Source: Rhodoferax fermentans
GTDB taxonomy: Bacteria > Pseudomonadota > Gammaproteobacteria > Burkholderiales > Burkholderiaceae_C
Length of the DNA stretch: 20,039 bases
Reading direction: 5' to 3'
NCBI RefSeq assembly: GCF_002017865.1
Contig: NZ_MTJN01000001.1
Span: 1 to 20,039, forward strand
In this document: piece by piece, positions 8,064 to 15,482 of the stretch
How positions within the stretch are numbered: position 1 is the stretch's first letter
Layout of the letters: the number at the start of each line of letters is the position of its first letter
Made by a program: the position numbers and the translations under genes
The notes under the pieces: model-generated
The model's input: the letters and a program-made list of their open reading frames with translations, nothing else
The model's database searches: none
What the model was told of the DNA's origin: nothing

Positions 8064-8549
8064 ATGGCAATAGGATGGCTCTCGGTGTTGAAGATGGTGC
8101 CCTGGGGCGACGTGATCGAGTCCGCGCCCAAGGTGGCGCAGGGCGCCAAAAAGCTGTGGGACACGGTCGGCAAGAAGCCCGCCGCCAGCACCAGCGCCAC
8201 GGTGGCCACCGCCACCCCGGGCCAGCCCGAGCCCACACTGGCCGCCTTGCAGGCCCAGGTGACCCAGTTGCAGGTGTCGGTGGCCGAGCTGCACCAGCAA
8301 ATGCTGGCCTCCAGCGCACTGATCGGCTCGCTGGCCGAACAAAACACCCAGCTGATCGCCCGTGTGGAGGTCAACCGCAAACGGGTGCTGGCCCTGGCGG
8401 TGGTGGTGGTTGTGCTGGCGGGGTGTTGGGTAGCAAATTGTTTTGATAGCTGTTTGCCCTTTATCCATAAGGGCTACCGCCTGATTTGTTGCTTTTTTCA
8501 TGAAAGCCAGCTGACACAGGTGTTGCCGATCAGGGGGCGGACTTGTTGA
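8064..8549 (+). CDS. Coiled-coil protein with C-terminal membrane anchor; 3' end runs into repeat
   Basis: An ATG at 8064 with GAAGGGG upstream opens a 161-residue frame. Residues 1-40 (VPWGDVIESAPKVAQGAKKLWDTV) look amphipathic. An Ala/Thr/Pro linker follows, then a heptad-rich coiled coil (LAALQAQVTQLQVSVAELHQ and onward to about 105), and one membrane helix (VLALAVVVVVLAG). I have the impression of similar unnamed proteins in Comamonadaceae, with no known role. After the helix the last 36 or so residues are encoded by the dispersed repeat and are Cys/Phe-rich, unlike a real domain. One missing G in the run near 8420 would give a natural ending VLAGVLGSKLF with a TGA at 8444-8446, which I think is the true end. 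Confidence 0.7.
   Translation: MAIGWLSVLKMVPWGDVIESAPKVAQGAKKLWDTVGKKPAASTSATVATATPGQPEPTLAALQAQVTQLQVSVAELHQQMLASSALIGSLAEQNTQLIARVEVNRKRVLALAVVVVVLAGCWVANCFDSCLPFIHKGYRLICCFFHESQLTQVLPIRGRTC
8434..8489 (+). repeat. Dispersed repeat copy (hairpin core GCCCTTTATCCATAAGGGC)
   Basis: The block CAAATTGTTTTGATAGCTG, then GCCCTTTATCCATAAGGGC, then a CCTGATTTG end matches the other copies. The core forms a 6-7 bp stem. It overlaps the 3' end of the coiled-coil protein gene. Confidence 0.8.
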
Positions 8550-8848
8550 TGTGTCTGGGCGTTCTCGCTAAATGGGCCGCAAGAGCCTGTTCTGGCTGCC
8601 AACAAGTAAGGTTGAGTGGATTGTTTTTCGGGGGGTGATCCTCTAACATGGGGCGGGCTTGACAGCGGATGCGCATCACGCTGGATAGCAGTCAAAAAAG
8701 TGGGCGTTGTCCCACACCATCTGATGTTGACGCTGCACGGTGGGCAGCCCTTCAGGCATGGACTGGGTTGGAAATAGGCGGCTTGTGGGCCAGGTGGGTT
8801 GTTCACCAGGGCACCGTGTTATTTCCTTGATCTCTAGGGAGCAGGCGG
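8550..8848. other. Intergenic stretch, no gene supported
   Basis: About 300 nt separate the coiled-coil protein gene and the hybrid kinase. A minus-strand frame here gives short residues without recognisable motifs, so no gene is called. The kinase promoter should lie here, but I see no clear -35/-10 pair. Confidence 0.5.
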
Positions 8849-11800
8849 ATGCAGGCAATCAGCGAATCACGCGCGGTAACCCGGTTCCTTTCCTCGTGGA
8901 AGAGCCTGGCGCTGGTGCTTGCTTTGGCCGGGTTGTTCGCTGCTGTCTCCATTCGTCAAGACTTCGAGGAGCTGTTGGCAACGGAGTACCAGGTGCTCGA
9001 ACGCCAGGCGCGCCTGGCCGAGTACCAGGTGGGGGGTGTGCTGCGCGGATTGAATGTGGGCCTGCGCAGTCTGGCGGCAGACCAGGAAGCCTGGCCACAG
9101 CTGCCCGCACAAGCCATCTCGCAACACCAGCTCGCTTTCCTGAAAGAGTTTCCCGAAGTCAGGACCATCACCGCAGCCGACAAAACGGGCCGCGTTCTGG
9201 CCGCAGAGAGCCTGCAAACGCCGCAAGATGTCGCGACCATACGTGCGTTCAACAATTCCCAACGCGAGTACTTCCAGTTCCACCAGAATGCCCAGCCCAA
9301 AGACTTTGACCGGATGTACATCTCGCGGCCATTCATCGGGGTCTCGAAACGCTGGATCATCGTGGCGTCGCGGGCCATCCGTGGCCCGAAGGGGGAGTTT
9401 CAGGGCGCGGTGGTGGCGACCTTGATTCCCAACTTCTTCGCCCCGATATTTCAGGATGTCCTGACCAACGACGTGGTCGACTCGGTGGCCGTCCATACGC
9501 TGCAGGGCGACATCCTCTATCGCCTGCCTGACCCCGACAAACACATTGGCAGGAATATCGCCCACGGCGAGGCTTTTCAGCTCTACCTGCGCTCCGACAG
9601 CCCGACCACGCGTTATCTCGGCATTGCGGTCACAGACAACGTCAAGCGCGTTGCGGTTTTTCGCAAGGTCGCAGGCAGCAGCCTGGACATCGTCATCACG
9701 GCCCGATACGACAGCCTGTTGACGAAGTGGTACCCCGCTGTGGCCACCAAGTTGATTCTTTATGCCCTCTTTGTGGTGCTGGCTCTGGCCTTTGGCAAAG
9801 AGTTCAAGCGGCGTCTGGCCGCCAGCATGGCGCTGTCACAGAGTGAGTCACGCTTTCGTGCGCTGTTTGAGGACTCGCCCAACGCCATCCTTCTGGTTGA
9901 CCCGCAAGCGCTGCGGCTCACCGATGTCAACCCGGTGGCGTCGACCTTGCTGGGTTACAGCCGCAGTGTGTTTCTGGCCAAGAATTTTGCGGACCTGTTT
10001 CGCCCCGAAGACCAGGCGCACGCCATGGCGCAGTTTGCGCTGGCCATCGAACACCACAAAGACTTTGTCCGCGACCTGCCTGTGCTCCATCAAGACGGCC
10101 ACCTGGTTCACATCGACATGGCTTGCACCCACCTGCAAGTGGATGGCCACCACGCTTTGGCCACCACCTTCATCGACCTGACCGAGCGTCAGCTTGCTGA
10201 GAGTGCGCTGGCCGAGCGCGAAGCCCTGCTCAACGCCACCAGTCGCATGTCGCACACCGGCGGCTGGGCCTTTGACCCGGTAACGGGGCAGGGCAACTGG
10301 ACGCCTGAGACAGCCCGCATCCACGATGTGCCTGAAGACGCACAGGCGGATGTGAGCAAAGGCCTCAGCTACTACGGCGCTGAGGATCGCGAACGGCTCC
10401 AGGCTGCCATCCAAAACCTCATCGACAAAGCCGAGCCTTATGACCTGGAGCTGGAGATGCTCACCGCCAAAGGCCGGCGCAAATGGGTCCGTACCATCGG
10501 TGAACCGGTGGTGGAAAAAGGCAAGGTGGTCTGGGTGCATGGCGCCATCCAGGACATCACCGATCAAAAAGCCGCTGAAGCGGCCCTGCGCTCCAGTGAG
10601 TCGCGCTACCAGAGTGTGCTGGACCATGCCGCCGACGCCATCTTCATCTCCAACGCGCAGGGCCAGTTCCTCTACGTCAACGAACAAGCCCGCCAGCTGC
10701 TGGCCTATACCAACGACGAACTGCTTCACATGTCGGTGGCCGACATCACGCCAGACGAGGACGCAGAACATTCGGCGAACACCTTTGTGACACTGAGACA
10801 CACCGGGCGTGTGACCACCGAACTCCTGCTCAAACGCCAGGATGGCAGCCTGGTGCCGGTAGAGATCAATGCCATCTTGCTGCCCGATGGCACAAGTTAC
10901 GGTGCTTACCGCGACATCACACAGCGCAGGCTCAACGACGCAGAACTGGAGCGCTATCGCCACCATCTGGAAGAGCTGGTGACCTCCCGCACCGCCGACC
11001 TGGACCAGGCCAACCGCTCACTGGTGCTGGCCAGGGACGCGGCACAAGCGGCCAACCTTGCCAAGAGCAGCTTCCTGGCCAACATGAGCCACGAAATCCG
11101 CACCCCGATGAACGCCATACTGGGCATGGCCAACCTGCTGCGCCGCGGTGGCCTGACCGCCGAACAGGCGGACCGGCTCGACAAGATCGACATCGCCGGC
11201 GACCACCTGCTCAATGTCATCAACGACATTCTCGACCTCTCCAAAATTGATGCGGGCAGTTTTGTCCTCGAAAACGTCCCGCTCACCATTCCCGGCCTGT
11301 TGTCGAACGTGGTGTCGATCACCCATGCCTCCGCGCAGGAAAAGAAACTCAAGCTCGAGGTGAGCGCCGATGCTTTCCCGAACGACTTGCACGGCGACCC
11401 AACACGTTTGCAGCAGGCGGTGCTCAACTACGTCAGCAACGCCATCAAGTTTTCAGACAACGGCTCAGTCAGCATCCGGGCCATCAATCTCGAAGAGACA
11501 ACCCAGTGGGTGCAGGTGCGTTTTGAGGTCACAGACACCGGTATTGGCATCACACCCGAGGCACTGCCCCGGCTGTTCAGCCCCTTTGAGCAGGCTGACA
11601 ACTCGACCACCCGCAAATACGGCGGCACCGGGCTTGGGCTGGTGATCACCAAACGGCTGGCTGAACTGATGGGGGGTGATGCGGGGGTGCAGAGTGTGCC
11701 CGGTGCTGGCAGCAGCTTCTGGTTCACCGCCCGCCTGCTGCGCCAGGAGCGTCGCAAGACCCTGGCCGTACCCGCAGCCGCTGGCGACCCCGAAACCTTG

Positions 11801-12190
11801 ATCCGCGAGCATTTCCAAGGTGCACGCATCCTGATTGTTGACGACGAGCCGATCAACCTGGAGTTGGCGCGTTACCTGCTGGAGTCTGTCGGCCTGCTCG
11901 TGGACACCGCCGAAGACGGGATGCAGGCCATCGAGCGGGCCACGGTCTCGACCTACGCCCTGGTTCTGATGGACATGCAGATGCCCATCCTTGACGGCCT
12001 GGAGGCCACACGCCAGATCCGAATGCTTCCCAACTACCAGCACATCCCCATCCTGGCGATGACCGCCAACGCCTTCAACGAGGACCGCGCACGCTGCCTG
12101 GAGGCCGGCATGGACGACGTTCTGATCAAACCGGTGGCGCCAGGGCTGCTGTTTTCGTCATTGCTGACCTATTTGGAGAGGCGGGGCTGA
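8849..12190 (+). CDS. Hybrid sensor histidine kinase: dCache-like, three PAS, HisKA, HATPase, receiver
   Basis: This intact 1113-residue membrane kinase has helix 1 near 16-34 and a periplasmic dCache-like sensor (35-300) with [18 protein letters not shown] and [16 protein letters not shown]. Helix 2 lies near 300-316. PAS 1 is near 333-450 ([17 protein letters not shown]); PAS 2 near 460-575 is the PAS_3 type ([19 protein letters not shown]); PAS 3 is near 580-695 ([20 protein letters not shown]). A coiled coil leads to HisKA with H748 in [20 protein letters not shown]. The ATPase boxes [23 protein letters not shown] and [19 protein letters not shown] follow. The receiver (about 993-1110) has ILIVDDEP, phospho-acceptor D1042 in [11 protein letters not shown], and the lysine in VLIKPV. 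No Hpt domain follows, so the phosphorelay must finish on a protein encoded elsewhere. GGGAGCAGGCGG precedes the ATG. No cognate regulator adjoins it. dCache domains usually bind small organic ligands such as amino or carboxylic acids. Confidence 0.95.
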   Translation: MQAISESRAVTRFLSSWKSLALVLALAGLFAAVSIRQDFEELLATEYQVLERQARLAEYQVGGVLRGLNVGLRSLAADQEAWPQLPAQAISQHQLAFLKEFPEVRTITAADKTGRVLAAESLQTPQDVATIRAFNNSQREYFQFHQNAQPKDFDRMYISRPFIGVSKRWIIVASRAIRGPKGEFQGAVVATLIPNFFAPIFQDVLTNDVVDSVAVHTLQGDILYRLPDPDKHIGRNIAHGEAFQLYLRSDSPTTRYLGIAVTDNVKRVAVFRKVAGSSLDIVITARYDSLLTKWYPAVATKLILYALFVVLALAFGKEFKRRLAASMALSQSESRFRALFEDSPNAILLVDPQALRLTDVNPVASTLLGYSRSVFLAKNFADLFRPEDQAHAMAQFALAIEHHKDFVRDLPVLHQDGHLVHIDMACTHLQVDGHHALATTFIDLTERQLAESALAEREALLNATSRMSHTGGWAFDPVTGQGNWTPETARIHDVPEDAQADVSKGLSYYGAEDRERLQAAIQNLIDKAEPYDLELEMLTAKGRRKWVRTIGEPVVEKGKVVWVHGAIQDITDQKAAEAALRSSESRYQSVLDHAADAIFISNAQGQFLYVNEQARQLLAYTNDELLHMSVADITPDEDAEHSANTFVTLRHTGRVTTELLLKRQDGSLVPVEINAILLPDGTSYGAYRDITQRRLNDAELERYRHHLEELVTSRTADLDQANRSLVLARDAAQAANLAKSSFLANMSHEIRTPMNAILGMANLLRRGGLTAEQADRLDKIDIAGDHLLNVINDILDLSKIDAGSFVLENVPLTIPGLLSNVVSITHASAQEKKLKLEVSADAFPNDLHGDPTRLQQAVLNYVSNAIKFSDNGSVSIRAINLEETTQWVQVRFEVTDTGIGITPEALPRLFSPFEQADNSTTRKYGGTGLGLVITKRLAELMGGDAGVQSVPGAGSSFWFTARLLRQERRKTLAVPAAAGDPETLIREHFQGARILIVDDEPINLELARYLLESVGLLVDTAEDGMQAIERATVSTYALVLMDMQMPILDGLEATRQIRMLPNYQHIPILAMTANAFNEDRARCLEAGMDDVLIKPVAPGLLFSSLLTYLERRG

Positions 12191-12232
12191 TGGGTGGCTG
12201 CTGCTGTACATGGCTGAGCTGCACCCGCAACA

Positions 12233-12288
12233 GCAAACTATTTTGATAGCGGATAGCACTTTATGGATAAGGGCTGTTGGCATATTTC
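12233..12288 (+). repeat. Dispersed repeat copy
   Basis: AGCAAACTATTTTGATAGC, then GCACTTTATGGATAAGGGC and GTTGGCATATTT match the copy at 8434-8489 in order and spacing. One stem position has changed (GCAC for GCCC). It lies just after the hybrid kinase stop. Confidence 0.75.
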
Positions 12289-12359
12289 TCTATTTTTGGG
12301 GAGATAGTTGATTTGGATGTTGGATGGCAGGTGTGCAGCGAGAGCGGTCATACAGTCAT

Positions 12360-12377
12360 ATCCCCCATTTGGGGGAT
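12360..12377. promoter_or_regulatory. Perfect dyad ATCCCCC-ATTT-GGGGGAT
   Basis: A perfect 7-bp inverted repeat with a 4-nt A+T spacer stands in noncoding DNA 350 nt before the next gene. The form suits a dimeric regulator's operator. No T run follows, so a terminator is unlikely. Confidence 0.4.
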
Positions 12378-12728
12378 GTTCAGGTCACTCACAGACCGCC
12401 ACAATGCAGCGAAAGCAGTCGTACCACAAGCGCCTCCAATTTCAAACTTTGAGCCCTTTGATGCCTAGAATCAACCAACCCCTTTTGGATGTTTGTCGGC
12501 ATTACTAACACGGCATGAAAATGCCTTAACTCTGTGAAGACCAAGGTTGTAAACCCTTTCCAAGATATTTTCACCTTCATCTTATACTGCAGATATTTTC
12601 CTATATGTTGCATCTGCGGCATGACACTAAGTATGGTTATATTTATGTTAAAAAAACTATGTGGGCATAAATCGCCATCGTTGATTTTTTCGAACACACT
12701 TTTGGATAGATAAAAAAATGAAAAATTC

Positions 12729-13271
12729 ATGGTTATTGCCACTTTGGTGGTGACGATGTGTTTCTTTCAAGTAACATCTTTCGCAAACGGCCCCGTCATA
12801 TTGAATGGCACTTGGATAATTGATACAAAGGCAACCGAGAAATTTGTACTTAGCACGCATCCATTCAAAGACGAAAACTCAGCAAATTCATTCCTTCATC
12901 ACATCAGCTTCTTAGGAAGTTTAATTTTTGATTTCGACGGCGACAAGCTATTTTTAGGTACTTTTCCAGGTGACGAAAGAAAGCGAGAATATCTTCTTGT
13001 TTCTCATAATGGTTCTGAAAAGAAATACAATTCTAAAAACACTCAAGACGGGTCTAAGGTGTCAGAAACATCTGAAACACTAATTGTTACTGCGCTGAAT
13101 AAAGAAAACATAACCATTTACTTTTCGAATAGTACAGAAATGCAGTACTTATTATGGAGGTGCGTAAATTTGGACCCAAATAAGAAAACGCCAAATGACT
13201 TTAAGCCTGAATTTGACGCATTTATTGAAATGATACGAAATATTGGCAAGGCGTATAACAGACCAAATTGA
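12729..13271 (+). CDS. Exported orphan protein with GxW motif, A+T-rich gene
   Basis: The product of about 180 residues starts with a signal-peptide-like segment (MVIATLVVTMCFFQVTSFA, likely cleavage after SFA). It continues GPVILNGTWIIDTKATEKFV, where GTW near the N-terminus followed by alternating polar and hydrophobic strands suggests a small beta-barrel or lipocalin-like fold. That fold is inference from pattern only; I do not recognise the family. An ATG at 12718 (MKNS...) is one base out of frame; a missing base in the A run would add a normal Lys-bearing signal-peptide start. Codon use is strongly A+T-biased compared with all neighbours (AAA, AAT, TTT, ATA common), so the gene was probably acquired by transfer. 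No good ribosome site is visible. Confidence 0.6.
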   Translation: MVIATLVVTMCFFQVTSFANGPVILNGTWIIDTKATEKFVLSTHPFKDENSANSFLHHISFLGSLIFDFDGDKLFLGTFPGDERKREYLLVSHNGSEKKYNSKNTQDGSKVSETSETLIVTALNKENITIYFSNSTEMQYLLWRCVNLDPNKKTPNDFKPEFDAFIEMIRNIGKAYNRPN

Positions 13272-13353
13272 ATTGAGTCGATTTGTCATTCTCTCTTGAC
13301 CCTTGTTTGGACTAGAGAATAAGTTATTGGACGACCTTATTAGACACCACATC

Positions 13354-13689
13354 ATGAAAACATGGTATTTCCCCGCCTTTTATTTTCTGATTTGCGAGAC
13401 TTGTGATGTGATTTGGGAACTCGGCCTGGCTCGGCAAATAGACCCGGTACTTGGTATTGCTGCTAGCCTTTTCCTTGTAGTGCTCACTGCGCCGGCCATG
13501 GCAGTTACGACGTATGTGCAGGCACACATTGCGTCCCTGCTAGGCGTCTTGCCCGGGGATAGCATAGGCTTTAACAGTTTTTGGCCGCGTATTCTTTCAA
13601 TTCAATCGGCGATAGTGGTATGCACCTTGGTACTGACACTTGTTTTCCTCGGGCCCACGCTGTTTCGAACAAGGAGTGAGCAGCTCTAG
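13354..13689 (+). CDS. Small membrane protein, unknown
   Basis: An ATG at 13354 opens a 111-residue protein with probably three membrane segments: YFPAFYFLICETCDVIW near 5-21, VLGIAASLFLVVLTAPAMAV near 32-51, and IQSAIVVCTLVLTLVFLGPTLF near 83-104. The chain ends in a short charged RTRSEQL tail. I know no family for it. It lies 82 nt after the GxW protein in the same direction and its base composition is intermediate between that A+T-rich gene and the host background. The frame is open upstream to a TTG at 13303, but the ATG gives a sensible membrane-protein start. Confidence 0.55.
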   Translation: MKTWYFPAFYFLICETCDVIWELGLARQIDPVLGIAASLFLVVLTAPAMAVTTYVQAHIASLLGVLPGDSIGFNSFWPRILSIQSAIVVCTLVLTLVFLGPTLFRTRSEQL

Positions 13690-13849
13690 CAGGTCAATCG
13701 ACAAAGACGCTCACAGGTGTTGGCCGGTTCTTCCAGTACTTTGCATTGAAGGCCAGTCATATTGCAGGTTGAAGACTGCTTTGGAGCGCTTTGTAAGTCC
13801 GCAACCAGCCTTAACCAGCCTGCCATCAAAACTTCTTAAAACCGTTGAA

Positions 13850-13994
13850 GGCGGGGGACGGGGTTACCGGGCGCAGAACCCATTCGCGTGATGAGACAAG
13901 CGGCGCACCACCCTCAGCAGCAACACCCCAGCTTGCAGCCAACCCAAGCCGTCTCCCGCGAGGGGGCCGGAGAACGGTAACCCCGCCGCCCGCC
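13850..13994. repeat. 145-bp MITE-like element with 20-bp inverted ends
   Basis: The left end GGCGGGGGACGGGGTTACCG (13850-13869) and the right end CGGTAACCCCGCCGCCCGCC (13975-13994) are inverted copies with 18 of 20 matches, including a perfect inner CGGGGTTACCG. The 105-nt interior has no open gene. I see no clear target-site duplication. The right end abuts the following dispersed repeat, sharing about 4 nt. Confidence 0.6.
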
Positions 13995-14080
13995 TGGCGT
14001 CACACAAAACAAGGGCTCAAAAGAACACCATTAACCATAGCTGCCCGCCCTTATTCCACAAGGGCGACAGGCCGATTTGA
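13991..14080 (+). repeat. Long dispersed repeat copy, left flank of VOC/GNAT unit
   Basis: It begins CGCCTGGCGTCACAC, continues ATTAACCATAGCTGCC and GCCCTTATTCCACAAGGGC, and ends GGCCGATTTGA. It aligns along its whole length with 15384-15472, including the CCTGGCGTnACAC extension that the other copies lack. Confidence 0.75.
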
Positions 14081-14294
14081 GGTACAGAGGCAAGCCTTTT
14101 GAACTCGGCGGCTAGGCTATAGTGCAGACAGCCAATACGCTTGCGGCGCTGGGCAAGCAGCTCAACAGAACGCAAGACGGGAGTAGCCACTATTTTTGTT
14201 GTGAACAACAACACACTTCATTAAACCGGCTGCTTGCTTGCCCCACACATCTGCGGGACACATCCAAGTTCGGCCTTGTAGCCTGGAGCCCGAG

Positions 14295-14663
14295 ATGTCA
14301 AACCTCACAATCACAGAAATCAAAGCGTTCGTTCCATCCAAGGATTTCGAGCTGTCCAAACAGTTCTACAAAGATCTTGGATTCACGATGGCCTCTGAAG
14401 GTGGCGGCATCGCCTACTTTCATTTTGGCCAGGTCAGTTTCCTGCTTCAGGACTTCTGCGCGGAGTCGTTTGCCGAGAATTTCATGATGCACATCCTGGT
14501 CGCGGATGTGCAGGCGTGGTGGGAGCAGGTCCAACACAGTGGCGTGCTTGAGAAGTACGGGGGCCGTGTGACAGCGCTGGAAGATCAGCCGTGGGGCATG
14601 CGCGACTTCTGCCTCTACGATCCGTCGGGTGTTCTGTGGCGCATTGGCCAGAATATCGACTGA
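14295..14663 (+). CDS. VOC-superfamily (glyoxalase/bleomycin-resistance-like) protein
   Basis: The 122-residue protein starts MSNLTITEIKAFVPSKDFEL, the usual beta-1/alpha-1 opening of the vicinal oxygen chelate fold. It continues FYKDLGFTMASEGGGIAYFHFGQVSFLLQ, with a second beta-alpha module (HILVADVQAWWEQVQ), and ends with the typical RDFCLYDPSGVLWRIGQNI strand. Small single-domain members may bind and sequester a drug or act as metal-dependent enzymes; I cannot tell which, and the acidic metal ligand near the C-terminus is not obvious. The ATG at 14295 is preceded by GGAG about 6-7 nt upstream. VOC genes are common in mobile cassettes, and this one is followed by a compact attC-like sequence and an acetyltransferase gene. 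Confidence 0.85.
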   Translation: MSNLTITEIKAFVPSKDFELSKQFYKDLGFTMASEGGGIAYFHFGQVSFLLQDFCAESFAENFMMHILVADVQAWWEQVQHSGVLEKYGGRVTALEDQPWGMRDFCLYDPSGVLWRIGQNID

Positions 14664-14749
14664 ACACCAGGGGGAAAGCCATGCTGTCGATGTATACGCC
14701 ATCGTTCCAGCGGACAGCCTTTGGTGCCCATTGAATTCAATTGTTGGAC
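14659..14749 (+). other. Possible degenerate attC-like site between VOC and GNAT genes
   Basis: The segment starts ACTGAAC (one mismatch to the integron R'' consensus RYYYAAC) overlapping the VOC stop, and ends GTTGGAC, a perfect match to the core GTTRRRY. Between them, CACCA, AAAG and GCTGTC in the left arm pair in order with GACAGC, CTTT and TGGTG in the right arm, giving a bulged hairpin as attC sites have. The evidence is suggestive only, and no integrase gene is present. Confidence 0.3.
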
Positions 14750-14776
14750 CGCAGACATGCGAAGCAGGAGGCCAAC

Positions 14777-15283
14777 GTGATTCAAACACTCGAAACACCC
14801 AGGCTACGCCTTGTGCCGCCAAGCCTGGCATGTGCGAAAGCCTACGAGTTGTTCTATACGGACGCCGAGGCTTCGCGAATGTACGGCGGCCCCATCACGG
14901 CCGCCGCGGCTTGGACGCGACTCTCATCCGACCTGGGTTCCTGGTACTTGCAAGGCTTCGGTGTCTGGGCAATGCAGGAGAAGTCGGATGGTGAGTTCCT
15001 AGGAACCTGCGGCTTCTGGCAAGGGAGAGACTGGCCACGCGAACTCACTTGGTGGCTCCTGCCGCAGTACAGAGGTCATGGCTTTGCCAAGGAGGCATCG
15101 TTGGCCGCAGTACATCACGCATACGAGGTTCTGGGCTGGTCAGCGGTCGAGACGTACATGAACGACCAGAACACCCAAGCCCGGGCACTGGTACTGAGCC
15201 TGGGTGGCCAGAAAGCGAGGCGGCAGGGCTTTCCCGACGGGAAGGAACGTGATGTGTTCATCATCCCCCGCACTGCGGTCTAA
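14777..15283 (+). CDS. GNAT-family N-acetyltransferase (RimJ/RimL type)
   Basis: The 168-residue protein begins ViQTLETPRLRLVPPS, the RimJ/RimL-type start. It has FGVWAMQEKSDGEFLGTCGF (beta-strand with the G-containing turn) and WWLLPQYRGHGFAKEASLA, the acetyl-CoA pyrophosphate-binding motif Q-x-x-G-x-G/A. It then has a NDQNTQARALVLSLGGQ segment (the N-x-x-S/A motif), and ends DVFIIPRTAV. It acetylates an amino group with acetyl-CoA; the substrate could be a protein N-terminus, a small amine or a drug. The GTG at 14777 is chosen because AGGAGG lies 5 nt before it and the family start fits; no ATG suits. The stop codon lies inside GTCTAAC, an integron-like heptamer. The gene is flanked by a 12-of-14 inverted repeat (14741-14754 and 15273-15286). 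Confidence 0.88.
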   Translation: MIQTLETPRLRLVPPSLACAKAYELFYTDAEASRMYGGPITAAAAWTRLSSDLGSWYLQGFGVWAMQEKSDGEFLGTCGFWQGRDWPRELTWWLLPQYRGHGFAKEASLAAVHHAYEVLGWSAVETYMNDQNTQARALVLSLGGQKARRQGFPDGKERDVFIIPRTAV

Positions 15284-15383
15284 CAGGTGAGGTCCAACGG
15301 CAAACCGCCTCAATTCGGACGCTGAACCTGCATGTCAAGTAGTTGCTGCGTCATGATGCGTTTGGCCGCCTCCAGCCTTTACC

Positions 15384-15472
15384 CACCTGGCGTGACACCC
15401 AACAACGGCCTAAACCATTTCAATAACCATAGCTACCAGCCCTTGATTTAAAAGGGCCAGAAGCCAATTTGA
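15384..15472 (+). repeat. Long dispersed repeat copy, right flank of VOC/GNAT unit
   Basis: CACCTGGCGTGACACCC, then CAATAACCATAGCTACC, GCCCTTGATTTAAAAGGGC and GCCAATTTGA align with 13991-14080 in the same orientation. It ends 10 nt before the racemase-family gene stop and could act as a bidirectional hairpin at the convergent gene ends. Confidence 0.78.
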
Positions 15473-15482
15473 CGCTAAGACT

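Larger units (their letters stand above)
12191..12717. other. Intergenic stretch marking the change to A+T-rich DNA
   Basis: Over 500 nt have no convincing gene. The stretch holds a dispersed repeat (12233-12288), a perfect CCCCCATTTGGGGG-type dyad, and a sharp fall in GC after about 12470. Short open frames at 12277-12508 have no recognisable features and are not called. The part around 12360-12460 resembles a promoter region whose own gene is absent. Confidence 0.5.
13690..14294. other. Noncoding accessory stretch
   Basis: This 600-nt gap holds an inverted-repeat element (13850-13994), a long dispersed-repeat copy (13991-14080), and an imperfect palindrome whose outer arms are 14151-14160 and 14231-14244, with an inner perfect hairpin TTGTTG-TGAA-CAACAA at 14196-14211. 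Open frames at 13640-14102 have no recognisable features. Confidence 0.5.

Noticed and set aside
7572..8501. Long minus-strand open frame (309 codons)
   Set aside because: It runs antisense through the coiled-coil protein gene and out of frame through the MFS gene, with low-complexity His/Gln/Gly translation and no motifs.
8498..8858. Minus-strand frames in the gap before the hybrid kinase
   Set aside because: Short, no ribosome site, no known motif; the region is better seen as the kinase upstream region.
9848..10966. Minus-strand open frame of 372 codons
   Set aside because: It lies wholly opposite the hybrid kinase PAS region; high GC commonly leaves such antisense frames open and the translation has no recognisable domain.
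13640..14102. Short plus-strand frames after the small membrane protein
   Set aside because: They cross the inverted-repeat element and the dispersed repeat, have repeat-like translation and no start signals.
14160..14274. A third attC-like site (GCTCAAC to GTTCGGC) before the VOC gene
   Set aside because: The arms between the heptamers do not pair convincingly and GTTCGGC breaks the GTTRRRY rule, so it is not listed as a feature.
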